Assembly (NCBI GenBank): GCA_033809515.1
Contig: JAPXLN010000007.1
Coordinates: 22,132-86,131 of the forward strand
DNA length: 64,000 nt
Source: JAPXLN01 sp033809515
GTDB taxonomy: Bacteria > Bacillota > Sulfobacillia > Fermentithermobacillales > Fermentithermobacillaceae
Direction of reading: 5' to 3'
The first letter of the stretch is position 1, and the number at the start of each line of letters is the position of its first letter. The position numbers and the translations under genes are program-made. Under the pieces are notes generated by a model. The model made no database searches and had not been told where the DNA came from. It worked only from the letters and a program-made list of their open reading frames with translations. Below are positions 9,215-18,069 of the stretch, one piece after another.

Positions 9215-9688
9215 ATGTTCAAGGCAAGTCTGGTCAACCCCTTTCTGGAATCAGCCTACGCCTTTGTTCAAAACGAGCTTAGCATTGAGGTCAACCGGGG
9301 TCAGCTCAGATTGGAGCAGTTCAAAGCTACTTCAGGAGAGATCAACGTAGCTGTAGGCGTAACCGGAGACGCTGAAGGCATTGTTATCTACAGCATGTCG
9401 GAGAAGACTGCCAAAGGAGTAGCCGCGGAGATGATAGGTTCTCCGGTTCCTGTCTTCGACTCTCTGGCGGAGTCTGCCATAGGAGAGATGGGTAACATCA
9501 TCACCGGTCAGGCAGCATCAGGCCTAGAGCGCCAAGGGTATAGGTGCAGGTTAGCTCCTCCGACTATAATAACGGGAAGGGGAGTCATGATATCCACCCT
9601 CGATATTCAGAGGCTGGTAATTCCCCTGGAGCTTCCCCTGGGCCATGTGGAGATCTCTGTAGCTCTCAGGTACTATCCCAGAAGGTGA
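9215..9688 (+). CDS. cheX: CheY-P phosphatase CheX-like protein
   Basis: 157 residues of the CheC/CheX/FliY phosphatase fold. The active-site pattern is seen in LAESAIGEMGNIITGQA, where Glu and Asn are the catalytic pair of ExxN; a single copy of this motif fits CheX rather than CheC, which has two. It would dephosphorylate CheY-P from the same operon. The ATG at 9215 is preferred over a GTG at 9173 because the family N-terminus (VNPFLESAYAFVQ) starts right after it. Last gene of the che operon. Confidence 0.85.
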   Translation: MFKASLVNPFLESAYAFVQNELSIEVNRGQLRLEQFKATSGEINVAVGVTGDAEGIVIYSMSEKTAKGVAAEMIGSPVPVFDSLAESAIGEMGNIITGQAASGLERQGYRCRLAPPTIITGRGVMISTLDIQRLVIPLELPLGHVEISVALRYYPRR

Positions 9689-9804
9689 GGGATAATGGGA
9701 GAATCTGCGTAGAACAAAAGGAGGTGAAACCTCGTCTAAAGTCGAAACAAGGCATGTTGCAGACCCAGGCGAATGCAGTGGGCCGCCGAAGATAGGAGAG
9801 CCAT

Positions 9805-11034
9805 ATGATGCCGGAGACTTCAGGGAACGGTAGCACCCAGCCAAGCTTAGGCCGCGCTGAAAAGAGGGTGCAAAGAAGAAAGAGAGAAGCTATGATTGCT
9901 GGTGCATGTACTGTGTTCCTGGTAGCAGTTTCTGTGGTTGTAGCTACATTCTACGGGCTCATCCCAATCAATAACGGTGGATCCCATGGGCGTGACCCCG
10001 GGCTTGGGTCGTTGGTTCCCGAGGAAGACCCATGCGTTACGGCAATGGCTCCCCTTGAGCGCGCCCTACAGGTAAGGGGGGTTTACCTTACCATGGATAC
10101 TGCCGGGACGCCTTCGAGAATGGGTTCCATTATACGGTTTGTCCGAAATAGTCCTGGGCTTAACGGCCTGGTTATAGACCTTAAGGATAATTCAGGAAAG
10201 GTGCCGTGCAAACCGCCTGATAACATAATCTCTCCGGCTGCCGGATATGGGCACTTTCCCGGCATAGTGTCAGCCTTGAAGCAGGAAGGATACTTCACCA
10301 TAGCCCGGATAGTTGCGTTCCAGGATCCGTATATGGCGCAAGCTGTTCCTGAGCAGGCCATAAGGCGTTCTGATGGAAGTCTGTGGAGAGACCGTGACGG
10401 CAGGCTGTGGCTTAATCCTTACGACAAAAGAAACTGGGAATACATGAAGGGTCTAGCTCTGTGGGCTTTGGATATGGGTTTTGATGAAATTCAGTTGGAC
10501 TATGTCCGGTTTCCTGACAGCGCTCGAAACCTGGAGACATCGGGAGTGATCATGCCCGGATGGGATGACTTTGAAAGCCGCGGAGAAGCTATAGTGGCCT
10601 TTTTGGAGTACATGGGGCAAGCTGTGGAAGGTAAGGCATACTTGAGCGCTGACATATTCGGTTTTACTACCATTGCCACAGATGACATGGGGATTGGGCA
10701 GAAGCTGGAGGACGTAGCTTCTGCTGTGGATTTCATCTGTCCAATGGTGTATCCTTCACACTACTACAACGCCGGCATATACGGCTTTGAGGTTCCTGAG
10801 GCCCATCCCTATGAAGTCGTTCGCATGGCAATGGAAGAAGCTAAAGAGCGCACTTCAGGCCTGAAGGCACAGATCCGGCCCTGGTTGCAGGATTTCTCCT
10901 ATCGCATCAAATACGGTCCGGACGAGGTTCAGGGCCAGATTCAAGCTACCTTTGAAAGCGGCCTGAATACCTTTATCCTGTGGAATCCCGCCAATGTCTA
11001 CACCAAAGGGGTTACCTACGCGCCACCCCAGTGA
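9805..11034 (+). CDS. membrane-anchored DUF4015 glycoside-hydrolase-like protein
   Basis: 409 residues: a basic N-terminus, one membrane anchor near 30-55, a short linker, then a TIM-barrel domain of the DUF4015 (GHL, putative glycosyl hydrolase) family from about residue 90 to the end. Family signatures: VRGVYLT, NGLVIDLKDNSGKV, DEIQLDYVRFP with the acidic residues expected in the active site, and ICPMVYPSHY. Probably acts outside the membrane on a polysaccharide; substrate unknown. AGGAGAG stands just before the double ATG. It follows the che operon after 116 nt and ends 4 nt from the convergent guaB. Confidence 0.8.
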   Translation: MMPETSGNGSTQPSLGRAEKRVQRRKREAMIAGACTVFLVAVSVVVATFYGLIPINNGGSHGRDPGLGSLVPEEDPCVTAMAPLERALQVRGVYLTMDTAGTPSRMGSIIRFVRNSPGLNGLVIDLKDNSGKVPCKPPDNIISPAAGYGHFPGIVSALKQEGYFTIARIVAFQDPYMAQAVPEQAIRRSDGSLWRDRDGRLWLNPYDKRNWEYMKGLALWALDMGFDEIQLDYVRFPDSARNLETSGVIMPGWDDFESRGEAIVAFLEYMGQAVEGKAYLSADIFGFTTIATDDMGIGQKLEDVASAVDFICPMVYPSHYYNAGIYGFEVPEAHPYEVVRMAMEEAKERTSGLKAQIRPWLQDFSYRIKYGPDEVQGQIQATFESGLNTFILWNPANVYTKGVTYAPPQ

Positions 11035-11038
11035 CAGC

Positions 11039-12505
11039 TCAGTACCTGATAGGTGTATAGTTGGGTGCCTCCTTGGTGATGTACACATCATGAGGATGGC
11101 TTTCTCTCAGGCCTGATCCACTGATCTTGATAAGGCGTGCCTTGTTATGAAACTCCCTAATCGTGGAAGCTCCGCAGTACCCCATGCCGGCGCGAAGGCC
11201 CCCAACGAGCTGGTAGATGGTCTCTGAGACAGGTCCCTTGTAAGGCACTCTCCCTTCAATCCCTTCGGGGACCAGTTTGGACGAAGGTTCCTGAAAGTAC
11301 CTGTCAGCTGCGCCCTCTTTCATGGCGCCCAGAGAGCCCATACCTCTGTAGACCTTGAAGCTGCGCCCCTGCCATATCTCCATGTCACCAGGACTCTCAT
11401 CGGTCCCGGCAAAGAGGCTTCCCAGCATTACGGCGTCAGCTCCTGCAGCGATAGCTTTGACCACATCTCCTGAGTACTTTATGCCTCCATCGGCAATGAC
11501 CGGGATTCCGTGCTTCTTAGCAACTACTGCAGCGTCGAAAATGGCTGTTATCTGAGGAACGCCGGCCCCTGTGACCACTCTGGTGGTGCATATAGATCCG
11601 GGGCCAACACCTACCTTGATGCAGTCTGCACCTCTGTTAATAAGGTCTTCGGCCGCCTTGCCCGTAGCTATGTTTCCGGCTACTATGATCCTCTCAGGAA
11701 ATGCGTTCTTGACGGCTGCCACCATATCCATGACGCCTTTGGAATGACCGTGTGCGCTGTCAATGACGATGACGTCGCATCCTGCCTGGACCAGGGCTCT
11801 TGCTCTATCCATGGCCCCGGGGCCAACGCCGATGCATGCGCCGGCCAGCAGTCTGCCCTTTGAGTCCTTTGCTGCCTGTGGGTGCATGCGCGTCTTCTCA
11901 ATATCCTTCAAAGTGATCAGGCCCTTTAGATGAAAGGCCTCATCTACCAGCGGAAGTTTTTCTATCTTGTACTTGCCCATTATCTTCTTAGCTTCGCCAA
12001 GGGATGTTCCCACAGGCGCTGTGATCAGGCCTTCTTTGGTCATAACCGCTGAAATGGGCTTAGTGTGATCTTCTTCAAACCGGATGTCACGGTTAGTGAT
12101 TATGCCCACAAGCCGGTTGTTCTCCACTGCGGGTATGCCGGAAATGTGGTATTTAGCCATAACATCCAGTGCATCCTGTACCAGTTTATCCGGCGACAGA
12201 AACACAGGATCTGAGATAATGCCGTGTTCAGAACGCTTGACCCTATCGACCTCCTGTGCTTGCTTGTCTATGGACATGTTACGGTGGATTACCCCCAGAC
12301 CGCCTTCTCTCGCAATAGCTATTGCCATTCTACCTTCAGTAACCGTATCCATGGCCGCGCTGAGAAGAGGTATGCTCAAACTGATTTCAGGTGAAAGGGT
12401 TGTTGACACGTTTACGTCTCTGGGAAGCACTTCGGAGTAGTCGGGCACGAGAAGCACATCATCAAAAGAAAGGCCTTCTTCAAGGAACTTGTCTTCCTTT
12501 CTCAT
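11039..12505 (-). CDS. guaB: inosine-5'-monophosphate dehydrogenase
   Basis: Oxidises IMP to XMP with NAD, the first committed step to GMP. 488 residues: half TIM barrel (GLSFDDVLLVPDYS), a tandem CBS-domain insert at roughly 95-205, the second half barrel, with the catalytic loop GPGSICTTRVVTGAG (Cys attacks IMP), GGIKYSGD and MGSLGAM. GGGGGTC precedes the ATG. Transcribed against its neighbours from its own promoter. Fits the purine genes at 28-35 kb but is not linked to them. Confidence 0.96.
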   Translation of the reverse strand: MRKEDKFLEEGLSFDDVLLVPDYSEVLPRDVNVSTTLSPEISLSIPLLSAAMDTVTEGRMAIAIAREGGLGVIHRNMSIDKQAQEVDRVKRSEHGIISDPVFLSPDKLVQDALDVMAKYHISGIPAVENNRLVGIITNRDIRFEEDHTKPISAVMTKEGLITAPVGTSLGEAKKIMGKYKIEKLPLVDEAFHLKGLITLKDIEKTRMHPQAAKDSKGRLLAGACIGVGPGAMDRARALVQAGCDVIVIDSAHGHSKGVMDMVAAVKNAFPERIIVAGNIATGKAAEDLINRGADCIKVGVGPGSICTTRVVTGAGVPQITAIFDAAVVAKKHGIPVIADGGIKYSGDVVKAIAAGADAVMLGSLFAGTDESPGDMEIWQGRSFKVYRGMGSLGAMKEGAADRYFQEPSSKLVPEGIEGRVPYKGPVSETIYQLVGGLRAGMGYCGASTIREFHNKARLIKISGSGLRESHPHDVYITKEAPNYTPIRY

Positions 12506-12536
12506 AGTGAAAGACCCCCATAGATGCTTTTTTGTG

Positions 12537-12565
12537 AGTTTACCACCGCTTTAATTGACTGGCAA
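12537..12565 (-). promoter_or_regulatory. sigma-A-type promoter of guaB
   Basis: On the minus strand TTGCCA (12565-12560), a 17-nt spacer and TAAACT (12542-12537), about 32 nt before the guaB start codon. Five of six matches in the -35 and four of six in the -10, with ideal spacing, in front of an isolated gene. Confidence 0.55.
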
Positions 12566-13943
12566 CATCGAAATTGTTGGTGGATTTACCTTCAGGGGTA
12601 TTGCAGGTAGAATTTCGGCAGAGAAGGTAGGTGAATGGAGCGTGTTAGGAGTCAGAGCTGTGTACCGTAAGATCAAGAAGTCTTGTCTTGACCGTAAGGT
12701 TCATCCTGTCAGGCGGATTGATAAGGTGGCGCCTCCGCCGGGAAAGAGGGTGGTGGCAATAACCTTTGATGACGGTCCCTGCGCAGGACCCGCACATCCG
12801 TCTCAAGAGCAGGTGACTACCATGATTCTCCATGCTTTGAGAGAGTTTGGAGCCAGAGGCACCTTTGACGTTATAGGTACAACGGCCCTTAAGTACCCTG
12901 ATGAACGGGGAAAGGCAGGGGGTCCTTACTGGAATGGAGTGTATTTCGACCACTACCCGGCATTTGGCGAAGACTCTCTGGCAGGTGTTGTTAACCAGAG
13001 GGATCTGGCCAAGAAGATGGTAGACCAGGGCCACGAGCTCTCTAACCATGGGTTTACTCACATGGCTTTTGGACCGTGCCGGTATCCCTACGCACGTAGG
13101 CGGTACCTTCCCGGGTTTCAGGCGGTTCTTGCGGATCTTGCTGCCCTCCACGACACTGTTCGGGATGTAACCGGTTTCTCTATGAGGCTAGCCAGGCCAC
13201 CCCATTACATAGACAGAATACAAGGTGGATTTGATGCATACGATGCCTACCGGGTTATGGACTACCTCTATTTGGGAGCTGGGTTTGATGGCGGAGGCTG
13301 GAAACCTTCTACCGGTGATTTTGACCGTGATGTAGAGGAAATGGTAGCTCCCCTTAGGTCTGCTCTTGAGAAGGATCCTGACGCACTCAACGGGTCTATC
13401 ATCTTCCACAAGGATGGCTATAACATGTCCAAAGAGGCGCCGGCCCCTTTTGGGCTCAGACTCCAGCTGGGAGTTCTCAAGAGGTACGACTACCAGGTTG
13501 TCACGGTTTCTGAGCTGTTGCAGTTGTCTGAGTTCACCGACATAGGTCCGGACCATCCTTGTTACCTTGCGGCCTCAGCTATGTCGAGGGCCGGGTTCCC
13601 TGTGGCTTTTGCAGGCAACTGCGTGAAGCCTGACGATCCGGTTACTCTGAAGGACTTTGCAGTGCTCTGTATTCCGCGCACAGGATTTCCCGCAGGATGG
13701 GAAACCATGCCTCATCTTGTTTTGACTGAGGGAGGGCACGCAAGGGCTGCTGTTTCGGGCAAGCTGCAGCCAGAGCACGTGCAGCGTGCCTGTATACGGT
13801 TTCTTCAGACAGCGCCCATTGGCGAGGAAGAGCGGATAAGAAGAACCTCTCTCATTTTGCAGCTCAGGGATTTGACTGCATCCGGGCCCATCACCCGGGG
13901 TAGGGCAATATCCTTTCTTAGTGCGACGTTTCTGGGGATCTGA
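12555..13943 (+). CDS. polysaccharide deacetylase (NodB domain) protein
   Basis: 462 residues. The NodB homology domain begins near residue 65 with VVAITFDDGP (catalytic Asp and metal Asp), followed by GARGTFDVIGT and ELSNHGFTHMAFGP, which supplies the metal-binding His-x3-4-His. Such enzymes remove N-acetyl groups from peptidoglycan or other glycans, usually outside the cell. The last 120 residues have no clear family; their spacing resembles a degenerate SLH-type wall-binding region, which is speculation. No signal peptide is obvious. Start uncertain: TTG 12555 is the longest choice, GTG 12659 has a better placed GGAG. Confidence 0.75.
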   Translation: MTGNIEIVGGFTFRGIAGRISAEKVGEWSVLGVRAVYRKIKKSCLDRKVHPVRRIDKVAPPPGKRVVAITFDDGPCAGPAHPSQEQVTTMILHALREFGARGTFDVIGTTALKYPDERGKAGGPYWNGVYFDHYPAFGEDSLAGVVNQRDLAKKMVDQGHELSNHGFTHMAFGPCRYPYARRRYLPGFQAVLADLAALHDTVRDVTGFSMRLARPPHYIDRIQGGFDAYDAYRVMDYLYLGAGFDGGGWKPSTGDFDRDVEEMVAPLRSALEKDPDALNGSIIFHKDGYNMSKEAPAPFGLRLQLGVLKRYDYQVVTVSELLQLSEFTDIGPDHPCYLAASAMSRAGFPVAFAGNCVKPDDPVTLKDFAVLCIPRTGFPAGWETMPHLVLTEGGHARAAVSGKLQPEHVQRACIRFLQTAPIGEEERIRRTSLILQLRDLTASGPITRGRAISFLSATFLGI

Positions 13944-14266
13944 CATTCATTCCAAACCGGAAAGGAGTAGGGAGGCATGCTGAGGACCCAGGCTGTTTCC
14001 GAATTGCGGGAAATGACGGCGTAACTGACGTAGGCAATGTTACCTGGATTACCCCATGCATTCAGATAGGTTTTGCCATAACTGAAGCCAGAGGGCATTC
14101 CAGAGAAATGGCTCTTTCAACCGTTACGCCAAGAGGGATTCAGGGAGCTTTGACTGCTGCCAAGGTCCTAGCTCTTTGTGGGGCAGAACTGATTTGCGAT
14201 CCCGGCATATTGCTGGAATGCAAAGAGCGCTTGCTAAAGAAGGGTCTGCAGGAGAACCCCGGATGA
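13922..14266 (+). pseudogene. C-terminal remnant of an M20-family amidohydrolase (AbgB-like)
   Basis: The frame open from 13922 to a TGA at 14264-14266 has no usable start codon before its middle, yet translates to a conserved tail: VTDVGNVTWITPCIQIGF, then ARGHSREMA, then GIQGALTAAKVLAL and a final CDPGILLECKERL. Known M20 amidohydrolases of the AbgB/p-aminobenzoyl-glutamate type end in this order. The first four fifths of the gene are absent; the frame runs into the end of the deacetylase gene instead. A deletion that removed the front of the gene is the simplest reading. Confidence 0.7.
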
Positions 14267-14323
14267 CGACGAATATGATGAGGATAGTTTGTATGTCGAA
14301 AGATTGTGTTGTTTGGGGGGTTC

Positions 14324-15046
14324 ATGTTGGACAGTCCTATCCTACGAACCGTTAACTTAAGGAAGTCTTTTTTCCTGGGCCGTACTATATACGCTGTTAA
14401 TGACGTCAACCTTGCGGTCGATAAGGGCGAATTTGTGGTTTTGATGGGCCCTTCAGGAAGCGGCAAGAGCACCCTGCTTTCGCTTTTGGGCGGACTGGAC
14501 AGACCCGACAGCGGCGATGTCATCCTGGACGGACAAAGGTACGGAACTCTGTCTGAAAGCGGACTTGCCAGGATTCGCCGGCACAGAGTCGGGTTTGTCT
14601 TTCAGTTTTTCAACCTTATTGCTCACCTTACTGCCCTGGAAAACGTCATGCTTCCCATGCGTTTTGGCAAGCAGGGCAAAAGGGCCATGGAAGAGCGGGC
14701 CAGCTACCTTCTTGAGTCAGTGGGCCTGGCTGATAGGATGAACCATAAACCTTTGGAGCTCTCGGGCGGGGAGCAACAGAGGGTAGCCATTGCCCGGGCT
14801 CTAGCCAACGACCCGAGTGTAGTACTTGCCGACGAACCTACAGGCAACCTGGATTCCGCTACGTCTCAGGAGATCGGTGACATATTTCGCCGGCTTAATG
14901 AGGAAAACGGCCAGACCTTCATAGTAGTATCCCATGATCCCCTAATCAAGACATGGTCCCATCGAGTCGTGGAGATGCTTGACGGTGAGATTGTGAGTTC
15001 CGCATTGGGTGGCAGAACCAGAAGCACCAGATTGCCTGCTGGATAG
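14324..15046 (+). CDS. ABC transporter ATPase, MacB/LolD/FtsE class
   Basis: 240-residue nucleotide-binding subunit: Walker A GPSGSGKST, Q loop FQFFNL, signature LSGGEQQRVAIARAL, Walker B VVLADEPTGNLDS and switch His in VVSHDP. This subclass drives permeases of the FtsX/MacB type, which extract lipids or peptides from the membrane or transmit force, rather than classic solute uptake. Its closest relative in the window is the ATPase at 21819, with which it shares nearly all motif flanks. No permease is adjacent; the two FtsX-like permeases lie 5-8 kb downstream. ATG at 14324 follows GGGGGG closely; TTG 14327 is possible. Confidence 0.9.
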   Translation: MLDSPILRTVNLRKSFFLGRTIYAVNDVNLAVDKGEFVVLMGPSGSGKSTLLSLLGGLDRPDSGDVILDGQRYGTLSESGLARIRRHRVGFVFQFFNLIAHLTALENVMLPMRFGKQGKRAMEERASYLLESVGLADRMNHKPLELSGGEQQRVAIARALANDPSVVLADEPTGNLDSATSQEIGDIFRRLNEENGQTFIVVSHDPLIKTWSHRVVEMLDGEIVSSALGGRTRSTRLPAG

Positions 15047-15060
15047 TGGAGGTGGAGTGA

Positions 15061-16794
15061 TTGCCCAAGGATGTTTTGCACGTGGATTTGGGTAGCGTAG
15101 TATCCAGAGCGAGCCTTCTGGAGGTTGTTTCAGATCGTCCGGTACTCAAGGAATCGGGGATCTGTCTGGTCCCCCAAGACCGGCAGGATGGGGAGTCTTT
15201 GAGACTGGAGACAATCCTTGGCGGAATCGAGGACAGGCTGAAAGCTCAGGGGAAGGCGTTTTCACCCGACAAGGTATTGGTGACTTTGAGCGCCCGGGGT
15301 GAGCCCCGAGCTGTCTGCGCCGGGGTTGTCAGGGGAATATCGGGTGAGTCGGCCAAACGCGCAGCTCTGTGTGCAGGAGCTACTGTGACCGATGTTCTTG
15401 CAGTCGATGACGGGAGGCACGATTCTGAAAGAGTATCGGATCTGCGCCGCCAGGACGTGACAATGGCCCTTTTTGCAGGTGGAGTTGATGAGAACATCCT
15501 GGGGTCAGGAAGGCATCAGCTGTTCAGCATGGCAAGGATTCTAGCTCAGGGACTCCCCAGAAGGCGGGGCGGTTCTCGCAAGATTCCCCTGGTATATGCA
15601 GCTTCCCTGGAGGGGCGTGAGGAAGTTCAGAGAATTCTCGGGGAAGAAACAGATATTTTCTGGGCCGATAACGTAAGAGCTACGTTGGAAGAAGAGCGTC
15701 TTGACTCAGCCAGACAAGCTATGGTTGATATTTTCGCCGACCATGTGAGGCATGCTCCCGAATTTGGGGAGCTGGGCAAGCTTGGTTCGCCGGCGGTTCT
15801 TCCCAGCGGTCATGCCCTTGGTTGTGCCCTTGAAGCTATGTATGAAAACTGCGGCCAGAACCTTCTGGGTTTCTCGCTGGACGGTGACGTTGTACAGGTA
15901 TTCTCGAACATAGACGGAGTATTCACCCGTACAGTGACGGGCATCGATAAGGTGGACCCCCGCAAGGCAGTAAGATGGCTTCCAGGAAGCAGCCTTGTGC
16001 CTCATGCTTCCGACGCAGTCAGCAATTTCAAACTCCGCCCATGGATGGTGCCGTCTTCCTGGGATGAGCTTGCTCTGTTCCTTGCCCTTTGGAAAGAAGC
16101 TATCAGAGAAGCTGTAGAGGAGCATAAGAAAAGCGCCGTGGAGCTTCGAGGTATCCCCAGGAAGAGGGAGATCTCTGAGGCGTTCCAGGTAAAGGTGTCA
16201 GGAGGTGACACCCTCATCAAGGCCCAGAGAATTAGAGCAGTGGTCCTCTCAGGCTACGTTTCAGACATGCTTTCAGACAGCGCTCTTCTCTCGGTTGCCC
16301 TGGATGGTGTTCCCCTCAGCGGGTTTACCAGGTATTACAGGGATGCAGGAAACCTTCTGACATTTGCAGGATCTGTAAGCGGCCAGGAGTTTGTTGACCT
16401 GGAGACCTGTATGCGTCCTCTTGCTTTTGTGGCCAGTCCGGGCCCTCATGAGCAAAAGGTAAGAAGCAAGTGGGCTATTCTTCGAAAAGGCACCGAGACT
16501 GAAACTCTGCCTGTGAAGCCTGGCGAGATCGTACAGGCTTCCCTGGATGATTTCGGGGAAGCAAGCATCGTTTTGCAGCCGTCTCGAGGCGAGGATCTTG
16601 GTGAGGGAGAAGGCAGGCACGTAGAGACCCGGGTGGAACCCGGGTTTCCCGGATTGTACCTGGATTGCAGGCCCCGCCCGGCCGTCAGCGCAGCAGAGAA
16701 GGCCGGTATGGGCGCCGTACAGAAATGGTACAGGAATCTTGGGGTATTTCCAGAGAGAATCCTCTCTGACTGGTCGAGGGGGGAAGACCGGTGA
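15061..16794 (+). CDS. GlmL/MutL-like protein with degenerate ATPase motifs (paralogue of 23753-25555)
   Basis: 577 residues, collinear over their length with the GlmL/MutL-type protein encoded at 23753. Matching blocks include SGESAKRAALCAGATVTDVLA (ESAHRAALGAGAIVGDVIA in the other copy), IPLVYAASLEGRE, ADNVRATLE and the C-terminal KWYRNLGVFPERIL. The actin/hexokinase-fold nucleotide motifs are eroded: phosphate-1 is VDLGSVVSRAS (DVGSTTTKT in the paralogue), phosphate-2 is SLDGDVVQVFS (DVGGATTDVFS) and the adenosine loop is VLSGYVSDM (VGSGGALSY). It is therefore probably a pseudo-ATPase, perhaps a heteromeric partner of the intact copy. TTG start after GGAGGTGGAG; ends with a 4-nt overlap into the next gene. 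Confidence 0.75.
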   Translation: MPKDVLHVDLGSVVSRASLLEVVSDRPVLKESGICLVPQDRQDGESLRLETILGGIEDRLKAQGKAFSPDKVLVTLSARGEPRAVCAGVVRGISGESAKRAALCAGATVTDVLAVDDGRHDSERVSDLRRQDVTMALFAGGVDENILGSGRHQLFSMARILAQGLPRRRGGSRKIPLVYAASLEGREEVQRILGEETDIFWADNVRATLEEERLDSARQAMVDIFADHVRHAPEFGELGKLGSPAVLPSGHALGCALEAMYENCGQNLLGFSLDGDVVQVFSNIDGVFTRTVTGIDKVDPRKAVRWLPGSSLVPHASDAVSNFKLRPWMVPSSWDELALFLALWKEAIREAVEEHKKSAVELRGIPRKREISEAFQVKVSGGDTLIKAQRIRAVVLSGYVSDMLSDSALLSVALDGVPLSGFTRYYRDAGNLLTFAGSVSGQEFVDLETCMRPLAFVASPGPHEQKVRSKWAILRKGTETETLPVKPGEIVQASLDDFGEASIVLQPSRGEDLGEGEGRHVETRVEPGFPGLYLDCRPRPAVSAAEKAGMGAVQKWYRNLGVFPERILSDWSRGEDR

Positions 16795-17996
16795 GTCTGA
16801 GTTTACTTTGGGATCCAAAGGTAAGAAGAGGCCTTCGCTTTACCCGGTTGAGACCGTTCCTGGCCACAGGTGAGCTGAGCGTCTCTCCCGGCCAGGAGGT
16901 TTCCTGGGATACTGCTTTGGGGTCTTTCTCACCCAGTCAAAGGCTGAGGAGTGTTAGAGTAGAAGCTTCTGATGAGTCAATCACTGCTACTGTCCTTGTG
17001 GAAGAAGGCAAACAGGTCAAGCGCGGTGAGGTTCTTGCCTACTACTCCTACCTTTTCGGACTGGGGTACACTGAGTACATCTCGCCCTGCGATGGGGAGG
17101 TAGTAAGCGTCAGCCAGCGGTTAGGCCTTATCTCCATAAAGGAGGCTCCTGTGTCCCTGATTAGCCATCTCCCGGGCCGGGTTAAGACGGCCGAGGAAGC
17201 CTGGGGGGCCTGGGTGGAGTCAGAGGGCGACTTGCTGGAAGGGGCGGTAGGCGCCGGGCACGGCAGGTCCGGCATTCTGAACATCAAAGTTCAAGAACCC
17301 GGCAAGTCATTGCCAGGGTCCGCCATCAAGCCTGAGGATGCAGGAACAGTCGTGGTAACCGGTGGCGCAGCCACTCAGGACCTACTGGAAGCTTGTCTTC
17401 GCTACAGGGTGGCGGGGCTCATTGCGGGGGGAGTGAGTTACCGGGTCTTTCAATGGTACAGTGAGCTTGTAGAAACCCTTGACTGGGATGAATTTCTGGC
17501 TAGGTACTGGGCCAGGGATGCAAAAAGACCTGATACAGCTCCTTCTCCTATTGAGATCGTCCCTACCCTGGTTGTTACGGAAGGGTACGGTGAAGTGCCC
17601 ATAGGCCAGGATGCTTTTGGGATGCTATCTGAGCATGCAAACCGTTCCGTTTTTGTGGACGGTGCCGGAAAACCTGGCAGATCCGGGTACGGTACGCCGA
17701 GACCCTGTGTCTTCATTCCGGTGGAGGGGAAGACTGAGGACTCAGAAAGGGCAGCTATTCCAAGATCCCTAGCAGTTGACTGGGTGCAGGGCCAACCCAG
17801 AATTCCCGGAAGGGTTGCTCCCGGTGAGGCGGTTACCGTAATCGACATGTCCGGAAAAAGACAACCAGGTGTTCTGGTTGAATCTACTCCCCGGGAGATG
17901 GTCTTGGACAATGGAGTAGAGGCCTATTGCGTTAGAGTGCAAATGCCCGGCGGAGCTTTAAGGACTGTTCCTGTCTTCAACCTGATTTTGGAGTAG
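16791..17996 (+). CDS. lipoyl-barrel-like protein (paralogue of 25563-26939)
   Basis: 401 residues with no family I can name. The N-terminal half holds barrel-sandwich-like hairpins of the biotinyl/lipoyl type (VSPGQEVSWDTALG, EEGKQVKRGEVLAYY, YISPCDGEVVSVS) without a biotinylation Met-Lys-Met. A central part (GTVVVTGGAATQDLLEACL, RVAGLIAGGVS) and VVTEGYGEVPIGQDAFGML align with the protein at 25563, as does the C-terminal beta-rich part (residues about 335-400). Overlaps the preceding gene by 4 nt, so the pair is translated together just like its duplicate. Soluble; no signal peptide. Confidence 0.65.
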   Translation: MSLSLLWDPKVRRGLRFTRLRPFLATGELSVSPGQEVSWDTALGSFSPSQRLRSVRVEASDESITATVLVEEGKQVKRGEVLAYYSYLFGLGYTEYISPCDGEVVSVSQRLGLISIKEAPVSLISHLPGRVKTAEEAWGAWVESEGDLLEGAVGAGHGRSGILNIKVQEPGKSLPGSAIKPEDAGTVVVTGGAATQDLLEACLRYRVAGLIAGGVSYRVFQWYSELVETLDWDEFLARYWARDAKRPDTAPSPIEIVPTLVVTEGYGEVPIGQDAFGMLSEHANRSVFVDGAGKPGRSGYGTPRPCVFIPVEGKTEDSERAAIPRSLAVDWVQGQPRIPGRVAPGEAVTVIDMSGKRQPGVLVESTPREMVLDNGVEAYCVRVQMPGGALRTVPVFNLILE

Positions 17997-18069
17997 TGTT
18001 AATGTACAGTGGCCCAGTGAGAGTCATGACGCGCCGGGAGGTCTGGTTGGGCAGGAGCGGTTTGGTCAC

